NCBI RefSeq assembly: GCF_000178975.2
Contig: NC_015058.1
Span: 1-64,000, forward strand
Direction of reading: 5' to 3'
Length of the DNA: 64,000 nt
Source: Granulicella tundricola MP5ACTX9
GTDB taxonomy: Bacteria > Acidobacteriota > Terriglobia > Terriglobales > Acidobacteriaceae
The translations under genes and the position numbers were made by a program. The notes under the pieces are model-generated. The model was not told where the DNA came from. It worked only from the letters and a program-made list of their open reading frames with translations, and did no database searches. Position 1 is the first letter of the stretch, and every line of letters begins with the position of its first letter. Of this stretch, positions 52,915 through 60,196 are shown piece after piece.

Positions 52915-52924
52915 GAGTTCGCAT

Positions 52925-53212
52925 ATGTCTTACCCCGCCTCAACTCAGCAAGACGCAGACACCACTTCCCTTTTTAGAAACCTAATTCTTGAAATTGCTC
53001 AATCGCTGGTCGACGACTCGGAACAAGTCAAAGTTGACATAATCAAAGGAGAGCTTGCAACCGTGCTGAGGCTGACTGTCGCGTCAACCGATCTAGGAAA
53101 AGTGATCGGGAAGCAAGGGCGAACTGCTCGGTCGATTAGGACTGTCCTAGGGGCGGCAAGCATGAAAGTTCAGCAGCGCTTTGAGCTCGATATCGCATCG
53201 CAATCTGAGTAA
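52925..53212 (+). CDS. khpA: KH-domain RNA-binding protein, KhpA-like
   Basis: ATG 52925 follows AGGAG. The 95-residue product has the KhpA pattern: ILEIAQSLVDDSEQVKVDII, then VLRLTVASTDLGKVIGKQGR with the GxxG loop as GKQG, TARSIRTVLGAASMKVQQRF and ELDIAS. KhpA binds RNA, often with KhpB, and affects translation or sRNA activity. Usual KhpA is about 75-80 residues; the first 15 residues here are an extra polar tail. It is normally in a ribosomal operon (with rpsP), so its place in a signalling island suggests a specialised paralogue. Confidence 0.88.
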   Translation: MSYPASTQQDADTTSLFRNLILEIAQSLVDDSEQVKVDIIKGELATVLRLTVASTDLGKVIGKQGRTARSIRTVLGAASMKVQQRFELDIASQSE

Positions 53213-53357
53213 AACAAGCAGATGACAGCTGTAGCAATCCATTAATAGTTTAACGGTCAAATCTGAGTTCGAGTACGCGCCCACCATCTGGTTCCGCAAC
53301 AGAAGGAATCGGAGGGCCGCAGCCTATCTTGTCGAAGGCCTCTCTTGCCTGAGCTAG

Positions 53358-53756
53358 TTAGGCTTTACTCTCAAGTGCTGCATCACGCTGTTCTATTTCA
53401 GCGGCTTGCCGCGGTTCAAGACTTCTGAGAAGCTTCAGGACCTGAGTCGGATCGAAAGAATCAACATAGTGATCCGCATCCTGCGTTTGTTGAACCCCTG
53501 GTCTGCCCACCAGGACCAGAGGAACGGCGGGTTGCATCTTCTTAAGGGTCTTGCACAGTTCGCTTAGCGGAATGTCGGACACGCCAGCATCGAGGACAAT
53601 GCCATTCACGGCGGGGAACCGTTCGAGAGTAGCAATGGCTTCAGACCCTGAATACGCCGTGATGACATTGAATTTTGCCGTTTCAATGACGAGCTTACGG
53701 GTGGAAATACTTCCGGCGAACTCTTTATCAATCACCAAAAAACACGGTCTGATCAT
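53358..53756 (-). CDS. Receiver-like single-domain protein
   Basis: ATG 53756 gives 132 residues; the frame is open 19 codons further. Receiver topology: IRPCFLVIDKEFAGSISTRK (one Asp in the usual acidic pair), FNVITAYSGSEAIATLERF, NGIVLDAGVSDIPLSELCKT with an Asp at or next to the phospho-acceptor position, PLVLVGRPG, and SFDPTQVLKLLRSLEP lacking the conserved Lys-Pro. Phosphorylation is possible but atypical. It lies 65 bases after the sensor-less kinase gene on the same strand, so the two may work together. Confidence 0.7.
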   Translation of the reverse strand: MIRPCFLVIDKEFAGSISTRKLVIETAKFNVITAYSGSEAIATLERFPAVNGIVLDAGVSDIPLSELCKTLKKMQPAVPLVLVGRPGVQQTQDADHYVDSFDPTQVLKLLRSLEPRQAAEIEQRDAALESKA

Positions 53757-53821
53757 GTTCTTACGATACTCGAAGGTCGGGGGCGGGTTGACAGCCCGTG
53801 GATACTTCGTCATTTATATTG

Positions 53822-54550
53822 TCAGATCGGAAGAGAGATCTGGAAGACGGTCCCACTCTTCCCTGCACTGGTCCGGCTCCGCATCCGAATGGTGCCACCG
53901 TGACGAGCAACGATTTTTCTGGTGAGGGCCAACCCTAATCCTGTCCCGAGGTCTTTCTTGGTCGTGAAATAAGGCTCAAAAACCTTGTCTCTAAGAACGT
54001 CAGTGATACCGCAGCCGTTATCTGCGACCAGTAGCCGAGCCTTTCCGAACCGCTTCGATAGACGTAATGTCACGATGCCGTCCGGCGATAGAGCATCGAG
54101 AGCGTTGACTAAAAGGTTCGAGATGACTTGAAGCAGTTCGCCAGCATGAGCTGTTGCGGAGAGTTCTGGAGGCAGATTGCGCACCAGATGAATCTTCCGA
54201 TTGTCCATCTTGCGTTGGTGAATGCGGATTGCGGCTTCCGCGACCAGTACGAGGTCAATCGTTCGCGAGGTTGTTGACACCCTTGCAAAGCTCAGGGTTT
54301 GTGAGGCAATCCGGTTCAGCGTTCGCATCTGCTCTTCGGCCATATCCGCCCAGGCACGTACCTTGGCTGGATCATCGGCATCCTCACGGGTCAGATAGTT
54401 GAAGTGACCAAGTGCTTCCAGCGGGTTTCTGATCTCGTGCATCAACTCGAGCGCCAGGTGGCCGGGCATTGAACGTTCTTCTGACAGACGAAGTGCTTCG
54501 GTCGCGACCTCAAGCTTCGCTTGCAACTCTGCGATCACCGGGTCATCCAT
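53822..54550 (-). CDS. Histidine kinase without a sensor domain
   Basis: The 242-residue protein begins with a short coiled coil (VIAELQAKLEVATEALRLSE) and goes directly to the DHp with MHEIRNPLEALGHFNYLTRE (His), then the ATPase: N box ISNLLVNALDALSPDG, G1 DNGCGIT, F FEPYFTTKKD and G2 GTGLGLAL. No membrane or sensory domain, so input must come from a partner protein. The NPLEA motif is shared with the other kinases in the island. The pseudo-receiver gene lies 133 bases upstream and the receiver-like gene 65 bases downstream, all leftward, suggesting one operon. Confidence 0.9.
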   Translation of the reverse strand: MDDPVIAELQAKLEVATEALRLSEERSMPGHLALELMHEIRNPLEALGHFNYLTREDADDPAKVRAWADMAEEQMRTLNRIASQTLSFARVSTTSRTIDLVLVAEAAIRIHQRKMDNRKIHLVRNLPPELSATAHAGELLQVISNLLVNALDALSPDGIVTLRLSKRFGKARLLVADNGCGITDVLRDKVFEPYFTTKKDLGTGLGLALTRKIVARHGGTIRMRSRTSAGKSGTVFQISLPI

Positions 54551-54683
54551 ATTCGTTCTCCAGATGCACTACTGGAGAGAAACGCTTTCTAAGCGTCAAG
54601 TCATGCTGCTCCCCTGCCGATGCTTCCCTGCGCAGATGAGATGCAAGTTATCTGTGCAATGTCAGCTACAACACGAAGATCAC

Positions 54684-55067
54684 TTAAGTGCTTTTGATTG
54701 GGGCAAGCGTTCGGGGGGCTCTCTCGACCAATTCATTGATCGTGTCGATCATGGCTTGAGGACCGCTTGCAGCACTTACCCGTGCATAGTGACTGGACGA
54801 AGCCGAATCATGATGTGTGTCCAGAATGAGAGCCCAGACGTAAGTTCCCACCCGTCGAATGAGCTCAATCGCTCTCTCCCGCTGTTCGAGCGAAAGCGTG
54901 TGACAAAGAACGACCAAGGCAAAATTCTTCCCTCGGATCAGTTCCTCTACCTCGCCTAGTGAAGGTGCCAGCGAGGCATTGAACCCAGCCCTTTGAAGGA
55001 CCCAGGTGCGGCTCTCCAGCAACCCTCGGTCTTCCCCATACACAATGATTTGAGCTGCTTGAGACAC
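54684..55067 (-). CDS. Receiver-like protein without phospho-acceptor Asp (pseudo-receiver), copy 2
   Basis: The 127-residue protein parallels copy 1 at 42659: QIIVYGEDRGLLESRTWVLQ, FNASLAPSLGEVEELIRG, then NFALVVLCHTLSLEQRERAI with Cys-His-Thr where the phospho-Asp strand ends, and TYVWALILDT. About 35 C-terminal residues lack a conserved Lys. Shared CHT motif and equivalent place in the gene order tie the two copies together. It is directly upstream of the sensor-less kinase, so it may feed a signal to it without phosphotransfer. Confidence 0.65.
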   Translation of the reverse strand: MSQAAQIIVYGEDRGLLESRTWVLQRAGFNASLAPSLGEVEELIRGKNFALVVLCHTLSLEQRERAIELIRRVGTYVWALILDTHHDSASSSHYARVSAASGPQAMIDTINELVERAPRTLAPIKST

Positions 55068-55191
55068 GCGCTGCCTTTCAGGGGAATGAGCATCTTTCCC
55101 TTAGGAATTTTACAAGCCAAGAATGCCCTCTACGCTTACAACTTCAGGGGGAAAGGGATTCTAAGGGCTTTGATGGCTTCGCCAGCTCACC

Positions 55192-55335
55192 TCATCCTCG
55201 GAAGAGAGCAGGAGATAAGTCAGCCCACTCCTTCGCTGTGACAAGAATGGAGGCCCCATTTGAAAAGAACACGGTCCAGCGGCTCCGGTCTGCTTCTTTT
55301 ACGTCAACGATCTTGAGAGCTACATCGCTGTCCAT
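55192..55335 (-). CDS. 47-residue microprotein
   Basis: ATG 55335 follows GGAGACATC, a good ribosome-binding site. The product reads MDSDVALKIVDVKEADRSRW then TVFFSNGASILVTAKEWADL and ends FRG. The beta-hairpin pattern TVFFSNGASIL loosely recalls HFSDGTTTLF of module gene A, so it may be a distant short relative (DUF2442-like). It lies 124 bases upstream of the pseudo-receiver gene, leftward. It is below usual gene-calling length and was found by reading. Confidence 0.45.
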   Translation of the reverse strand: MDSDVALKIVDVKEADRSRWTVFFSNGASILVTAKEWADLSPALFRG

Positions 55336-55462
55336 GATGTCTCCAGGCTGAAGATCTGCCCGCAAAATGGCTCATGAGCTAGCAGAGCGGAAAGCGCTCT
55401 GTGGATTCAATGCCGCTTCCCACCTCTGCCAAAACCGTTCAGTTTCAATGTGGACATCCTTC

Positions 55463-55669
55463 TCAACGCAGGCCTGTAGTTTGTCCGGAAGAGGTTCCTT
55501 TGCTTCGCCTCGCAGGAAACGAAAATTTGCAAACATGATCTTCTTCCTCACGGATCAAAGCCTCCGTCGTGTGCCGACTTGCGATTGTGGCAAGGCAAGC
55601 AAGACAAATCGAATCGAGAGATCCGTCCTGTTTTTGCCGATGCAGGTACAACGATGCTTCTTGTTTCAT
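55463..55669 (-). CDS. Small Cys-rich putative zinc-binding protein, copy 2
   Basis: A 68-residue product from ATG 55669 with AGGGG upstream. Core QKQDGSLDSICLACLATIAS then REEEDHVC gives C-x2-C-...-H-x-C, as in copy 1 at 43315-43515. The DGSxDSIC opening is one I recall from small acidobacterial hypothetical proteins. It lies 114 bases downstream of the cold-shock gene on the same strand, the same neighbour relation as in copy 1. Likely zinc-binding; partner unknown. Confidence 0.6.
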   Translation of the reverse strand: MKQEASLYLHRQKQDGSLDSICLACLATIASRHTTEALIREEEDHVCKFSFPARRSKGTSSGQTTGLR

Positions 55670-55783
55670 ACGACACCCCTTTTCTGCATTCGAGTGACGT
55701 TGGAAGATCTGGCTTGCTGCCTCGCCCTTTGCGCCTAGCCGCTGAATGATGCTCCCCTGGAGGATGCCTAAACTAACTCGGTA

Positions 55784-56035
55784 CTAAGCCGCTACGACCA
55801 AGCTCAACCCTTGTTGTGTCGGCGACGAGCCTATCCTGGTCACCTTGTCTGCTTGGGGGCCTTTGTTGCCTTGAATGATGTCGAATTCGACTGGATCACC
55901 CTCCTTAAGGGTTTTGTAACCGTCGAGTTGAATTGAGCTGTAGTGCACAAACACATCGGGGCCGCCCTCCCGACCGAGGAAACCATAGCCTTTTGCATTG
56001 TTGAACCACTTCACTTCGCCCACGTACTGTGCCAT
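55784..56035 (-). CDS. Cold-shock domain protein, copy 2
   Basis: ATG 56035 gives 83 residues. The CSD core is [40 protein letters not shown] and [20 protein letters not shown], very close to copy 1 at 43614-43823, but it carries an added C-terminal tail of about 14 residues ([14 protein letters not shown]). RNP1 KGYGFLG and RNP2 VFVHY are intact. It is a nucleic-acid chaperone, probably cold or stress linked. It diverges from the Crp/Fnr gene at 56267, whereas in copy 1 the equivalent pair is in tandem. Confidence 0.92.
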   Translation of the reverse strand: MAQYVGEVKWFNNAKGYGFLGREGGPDVFVHYSSIQLDGYKTLKEGDPVEFDIIQGNKGPQADKVTRIGSSPTQQGLSLVVAA

Positions 56036-56266
56036 GGAGATGTCCAACTTTCACTAGATTTGAGAAGGGTGCGACCGCTCGACGCTATGCGCGTATTTCG
56101 TTTCGCTCACTTTGTATATGCTTCCTCTTCGTAATGTTGTGCCGGTTGGGTAACATAGCGCGTAGTATTGCAGCAGCATCAAGCCAAATATCGAAGCGCA
56201 CTTGCCGTCACTTCGCCTTTGGTGTTCAGAGAGTGGCCACCCCGGCCACTCGGAACGCGAGGGAAG

Positions 56267-57031
56267 ATGGCACAGGCTCCATTCAAGAACGGGTTGCTAC
56301 ACCGGTTCAGCTCAGACATCATTGGAAGACTTGACCTGCAGGCCGTCGATCTGCCGGTAAACTGCGAGATCGAATTTCCAGGCAATCCGATCGAACATCT
56401 GTTTTTTCTTGAAGACGGCTGCGCCTCCATGACAACGACCTTTAAGGATGGCGCTCAAGCGGAAGTTGCGCTGGCCGGAACAGAGGCCGTTCTAGGCGCG
56501 TCCGCTCTCATGGGGACTAAGCGGAGCCTCAATCGTGTCTATATGCAGATCGCGGGACATGGATACAAAATGCGGACCGCCGTCGCAGCGATGGAGTTCA
56601 AGCGCGGCGGCATGTTCCAGGACCTCACTTTGCGCTACCTCCAGGCGCAGTTCATCCAGTCTGCACAAACGGCCGGTTGCAATGCCCACCATTCGGTAGA
56701 GCAGCGTCTTGCACGCTGGCTGCTCCTCTGCGCGGATCGGAACGAGGGCCGCACTATTCCTCTTTCGCAGGAGTTTATGGCCGATATGATCGGCGCGAGA
56801 AGAACCACCGTCACAATCGTTGCCGGGCATCTGCAGGCTCAAAAGCTGATCCAGTACACCCGTGGCAAGATCCAGCTTCTCGACATCAAGGGTTTAGAAG
56901 CCGTGGCGTGTGAGTGCTACGGAGTCGTTCGCGATCACCTGGCTAACCTTACGGAATATGACGCAGGCTTGGGGGATGTAGCGGTCAGACCAGAATCTGG
57001 TTCATTGCGGCTCATTCACCTTCCCAGCTAA
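56267..57031 (+). CDS. Crp/Fnr-family transcriptional regulator, copy 2
   Basis: ATG 56267 is preceded by GAGGGAAG; the open frame starts 33 codons earlier in sequence unlike the family. The 254-residue product has the effector roll about 20-125 (NPIEHLFFLEDGCASMTTTF, QAEVALAGTEAVLGASALMG), dimer helix TAGCNAHHSVEQRLARWLLL and a winged HTH IPLSQEFMADMIGARRTTVT followed by LIQYTRGKIQLLDIKGLEAV. It is of the same subfamily as copy 1. The ligand-contact residues of Crp and the Cys of Fnr are absent. It is divergent from the cold-shock gene, 231 bases away, and may regulate it. Confidence 0.9.
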   Translation: MAQAPFKNGLLHRFSSDIIGRLDLQAVDLPVNCEIEFPGNPIEHLFFLEDGCASMTTTFKDGAQAEVALAGTEAVLGASALMGTKRSLNRVYMQIAGHGYKMRTAVAAMEFKRGGMFQDLTLRYLQAQFIQSAQTAGCNAHHSVEQRLARWLLLCADRNEGRTIPLSQEFMADMIGARRTTVTIVAGHLQAQKLIQYTRGKIQLLDIKGLEAVACECYGVVRDHLANLTEYDAGLGDVAVRPESGSLRLIHLPS

Positions 57032-57202
57032 TGTCACCCGTCAGACGGTGAATCCAGGCATACTCATTTAGGCTGGAGAGCGTCCAGACGCTCTTACGCT
57101 TCGCCGGGTTGTCCCTGTCATCAGATGAAGCAGGTTCTTTAGCTTGCTTTGCAGCCCTACGTTCGCTGGGCAGTTAACGGAACGAACTTGAGGGTTCAAA
57201 AA

Positions 57203-57610
57203 ATGGAAAATATGAAGCTTAAGCACATCTTTGTAGTCGACGATGAGCGGATCATCGCGGAGACCTTGACCGCCATTCTGCAAAAGAGCGGCTTCTCTGC
57301 GCGTGCCTTCTATAATCCTCTGGACGCGCTTGCCGCTGCCGCATCTGCGGCTCCAGATCTCCTCATCTCCGACGTAGTGATGCCTCAACTTTCTGGCGTT
57401 GAGCTAGCCATCCAGCTCACAAAACTGTGTCCCGATTGCAAGGTACTGCTCTTCTCGGGGCAGGCCCAAACCGCAGACTTGCTCCTCGACGCTAGGCAAC
57501 TGGGCCATGACTTTAGCTTGCTCTCGAAGCCAATCCATCCAAGTGATCTTTTGAAACAGATCAGATCTCAGGAAGCGCTCTCGCCAAAGAACCTGGCCGT
57601 CCAGACCTAG
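57203..57610 (+). CDS. Single-domain response regulator (receiver only)
   Basis: ATG 57203 with GAGGGTT upstream; 135 residues. A full receiver is present: HIFVVDDERIIAETLTAILQ (acidic pair), phospho-acceptor Asp in DLLISDVVMPQLSGVELAI, VLLFSGQAQT and the conserved Lys in LLSKPIHPSDLLKQI. No output domain follows. It lies between the Crp/Fnr gene and module gene A on the same strand. Likely partner kinases are the soluble ones in this island, but specificity cannot be read from sequence. Confidence 0.92.
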   Translation: MENMKLKHIFVVDDERIIAETLTAILQKSGFSARAFYNPLDALAAAASAAPDLLISDVVMPQLSGVELAIQLTKLCPDCKVLLFSGQAQTADLLLDARQLGHDFSLLSKPIHPSDLLKQIRSQEALSPKNLAVQT

Positions 57611-57660
57611 CAGACGTTGGTCGCGATGCTGATCTAATCCTCTCTTGCTAAGATCGGCTC

Positions 57661-57680
57661 TGCCGCGCTGCGGACAGACA
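57661..57680 (+). promoter_or_regulatory. Conserved element upstream of module gene A, copy 2
   Basis: TGCCGCGCTGCGGACAGACA, matching 45300-45319 at 18 of 20 bases, 64 bases before ATG 57745. Conservation higher than the surrounding non-coding DNA suggests a regulatory role. Confidence 0.5.
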
Positions 57681-57744
57681 ATTAGGAAGCAAATCGCTAA
57701 TCTAGTCAGCTCAGGCACGCAGATTCACCAATCAAGGAACAGGA

Positions 57745-57936
57745 ATGGCTGTTGACCATAAGGACATAGAAATTCTTTCCGCCGAACCGGCGGGTAAGGG
57801 CATCATCATCCATTTCTCGGATGGAACGATCACACTGTTCCAAACGCATTTTCTCTACGAGGTCCGTGGAGATGACGGCAACATCGCCCTTGCAGACATG
57901 AGTGAAGATGACCTCATGAAGGGTTTTGACGGCTAA
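57745..57936 (+). CDS. Module gene A, small conserved protein, copy 2
   Basis: 63 residues from ATG 57745, preceded by AAGGAACAGGA. Core GIIIHFSDGTITLFQTHFLY, EVRGDDGNIAL and SEDDLMKGFDG; it differs from copy 1 at 13 of 63 positions, mostly near the N-terminus. Strong conservation of the middle and the acidic end suggests selection. It converges on gene B with 10 bases between stops, as in copy 1. No function is assigned. Confidence 0.75.
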   Translation: MAVDHKDIEILSAEPAGKGIIIHFSDGTITLFQTHFLYEVRGDDGNIALADMSEDDLMKGFDG

Positions 57937-57946
57937 GGAATAACCC

Positions 57947-58264
57947 CTAATTGTAGAAGCTGGCAGCGTTGCGTTCTGCCTTGCTATAAGGGGACAGCTC
58001 TTCAATCTGGAGAATCTCGTTATAGCCTGTGGACCCGTCATCGTAGACAAACGACAGACCAAGGGAATCGAACTTTAAGAAGAACTCCTCCCAGGGGATT
58101 AGCCGCATATCGCTATGATCTTTAGCCTGCTCCGCGAGCATAAACCTAATCAGCGCAGGTTCTGAATCGACATCATGGGGTAAGACCTCTGTTGGAATGG
58201 CATTGTGGGTCTCAGCCCAGCGGCGGATTTCAGAGTGATCGGTTGTTGGTCCAATGATCGGCAT
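57947..58264 (-). CDS. Module gene B, small conserved protein, copy 2
   Basis: 105 residues from ATG 58264. Core DSEPALIRFMLAEQAKDH and WEEFFLKFDSLGLSFVYDD, then TGYNEILQIEE; about 81 percent identical to copy 1 with no gaps. The two copies define the start codon of each other. It is probably a cytoplasmic protein-interaction or regulatory domain; no catalytic motif is visible. It is convergent with gene A in both copies. Confidence 0.75.
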   Translation of the reverse strand: MPIIGPTTDHSEIRRWAETHNAIPTEVLPHDVDSEPALIRFMLAEQAKDHSDMRLIPWEEFFLKFDSLGLSFVYDDGSTGYNEILQIEELSPYSKAERNAASFYN

Positions 58265-58485
58265 CTGCCCTCCATGCCGTTGATGTCTTTTCGTCCGTTT
58301 CGAGTATGCAGAGCGGGTCGGGCTGTGCGCTGCCTGGACTGCTAGGAAGACTGGACTGCCCCCAGGTCGGGCGTCTTAGTCTGACCTGCTTTTGATAGAC
58401 GATATAGACAAATCGAAAGGTTGCCAGCAACTACGCTCTTGCAATTGAGCAAACCAGATACCGCTGACTCGACGGGCTTATGCTG

Positions 58486-58809
58486 CTAAGCGGATAAGCC
58501 GATAAACCAGTCAGCGTAGGGCGTATTGATCACAATGTGTCGATTCAAATCTGGGGCGCCATCATTCCACCAGACGGGCCCCCGCTCACCCAACTGATGC
58601 TTGACTAGATCGACTCTCTGACGCGCTTGTTGCCGACCGGCCGTGTCACCTTTGCGCATCGCTTCTCCCTTGAATCTCCTCGCCTGCATCAGCTCTTTGA
58701 CCAGGACCGCTTTCGTTGCGGCAGGCAACGACGGGTTCGTACAGCGCCAAAGACGCCCCTTGACGACAAAATACCGACCGTCTGGAGTGGTAGGGTAGGC
58801 TGCTTTCAC
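58486..58809 (-). CDS. Conserved hypothetical protein of the recombinase operon
   Basis: A 107-residue protein of a family I recall as hypothetical in many proteobacteria and acidobacteria: TTPDGRYFVVKGRLWRCTNP, ELMQARRFKGEAMRKGD, LGERGPVWWNDGAPDLNRH and NTPYADWF. No enzymatic motif is known. Its start overlaps the HNH gene stop by ATGA, so it is translated with it. It is last in a leftward three-gene operon: serine recombinase, HNH endonuclease, this protein. Confidence 0.75.
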   Translation of the reverse strand: MKAAYPTTPDGRYFVVKGRLWRCTNPSLPAATKAVLVKELMQARRFKGEAMRKGDTAGRQQARQRVDLVKHQLGERGPVWWNDGAPDLNRHIVINTPYADWFIGLSA

Positions 58810-59243
58810 TCCTCTGAGATCTCGGATTTGAACAGGGGGACGAGCGCGGCAGGTGGACCTTGAACCTTGAAATTAAGGTTTGTCTGCTCATGTCCTTTCG
58901 GGTGCTGTTCTCGCCACAGCTTCAACAGGAGTGGGGGCATGGCCGACATGACAGCCCTCGTGCGATGGACTTTCGCATGACAGCCTGGGCAAAGCGAAAT
59001 CATCAGGTTGAGAACAGATCTCCCGGGAACCCGATGGTGGACGATGATGGAGCGTTTGTCCCGGCCCGAAGCGTCACACACTCGGCAACGCTTTCCATCG
59101 CGCTCCAGAACAGCCTCACGCAGACCGCCGAAGTGTTCATCATCGTGCCGCTTTAGCGTGTAGCAGGTTGAGCAAAGCCCCATGGCGAGGATCTTCCGAT
59201 TCCCGCACCGGCAATGCATCAAGCGTTGTGCTGGACTCTTCAT
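58806..59243 (-). CDS. HNH endonuclease family protein
   Basis: The 145-residue protein has an N-terminal Cys-rich zinc-binding part (HCRCGNRKILAMGLCSTCYT), then an HNH core: RCRVCDASGRDKRSIIVHHR, VPGRSVLNLMISLCPGCHAK and VHR, giving CxxC...HH...N...CxxCH...H. It should cut or nick DNA with a divalent metal. Its start shares bases with the stop of the serine recombinase gene upstream and its stop overlaps the next gene, so the three form one tightly coupled operon, possibly a mobile unit. Confidence 0.85.
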   Translation of the reverse strand: MKSPAQRLMHCRCGNRKILAMGLCSTCYTLKRHDDEHFGGLREAVLERDGKRCRVCDASGRDKRSIIVHHRVPGRSVLNLMISLCPGCHAKVHRTRAVMSAMPPLLLKLWREQHPKGHEQTNLNFKVQGPPAALVPLFKSEISEE

Positions 59244-59920
59244 TACCGCGCACCCGACGAAGTCCGGACCCTTTTTGCCGTTCCTGGCTTCTTGGCAAGG
59301 GCTGCGACTTCCATCGCGGCCCAGCCAACATATCGATAGATCGTTGCGCGATTGACGCCGAACTCACGCGCGAGACTAGCCTTTTCTTCCCCTTCGGCCA
59401 GACGGCGGCTCAGCTCTGCCGCTCGCTCGGGGGAGAACTTTCGTTTGCGACCCTTGTACGCCCCGGCCCGCTTTGCGAGGTCAATTCCCTCTCTCTGCCG
59501 CTCGCGAATCAAGTCGCGTTCGAACTGAGCCACTGCGCCCATGACACTAAGCATCAGGTTTGCCATTGGTGCATCCTCGCCAGTAAACGTCAGACCTTCC
59601 TTCAGGAAGTGAACCGAAATTCCGCGCTCTGTCATCAGATCGACCAACTTTCGCAAGTCTCCCAGGTTGCGGCCGAGGCGATCCATGGAATGACAGAACA
59701 CTGAGTCCCCTTCCCTCACGAAGTCCAGCATAGCGGTGAGCTGTGGACGTTTCACATCCTTACCAGAGGCTTTGTCCAGGAACGTCTTGTCCAGCTCGAT
59801 GCCTTCCAGCTGCCGATGCTCGTTCTGATCGAGCGTGCTCACGCGAACATATCCGACCCTTTGCCCCTTCGGGTGCCGAGAGGTTTTAGGTGTCGCTTTA
59901 GACTTTATTACTTTAGGCAT
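59243..59920 (-). CDS. Serine recombinase, resolvase/invertase family
   Basis: The 225-residue protein has a basic N-terminal tail, then the catalytic domain: GQRVGYVRVSTLDQNEHRQL (active-site Ser), KASGKDVKRPQLTAMLDFV, DSVFCHSMDRLGRNLGDLRK (Arg residues) and MLSVMGAVAQFERDLIRERQ. A C-terminal HTH_7-type domain reads RRLAEGEEKASLAREFGVNR then ATIYRYVGWAA. The size fits small resolvases or invertases. The HNH gene overlaps its stop. No invertible segment or res site was recognised; 59921-60196 upstream carries no gene and could hold its site. Confidence 0.92.
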   Translation of the reverse strand: MPKVIKSKATPKTSRHPKGQRVGYVRVSTLDQNEHRQLEGIELDKTFLDKASGKDVKRPQLTAMLDFVREGDSVFCHSMDRLGRNLGDLRKLVDLMTERGISVHFLKEGLTFTGEDAPMANLMLSVMGAVAQFERDLIRERQREGIDLAKRAGAYKGRKRKFSPERAAELSRRLAEGEEKASLAREFGVNRATIYRYVGWAAMEVAALAKKPGTAKRVRTSSGAR

Positions 59921-60196
59921 TGGCTGTATCTTAAAGCAGAATACGTGTGACCTTCAGCGATATGTGGCGGGTTTTCTTCAGCGCTATTTGCCGCCCAACC
60001 GATGTCTTGGGAATCGACGATGTGTACACGGGTTTGGAGTCGAAGTTTTCGAAGCTCGCCTCAACGAGTGACTCGGCCTGTACTCGCCAACCAAAATTGG
60101 GACATTGGCTAAGATTAGATACACGACGAGTTTCTCCTCATTGAAGGCATGCTGTAGTTAGGGCAAGAATTCACCCTCTCAGATTCACTTGGGTTC

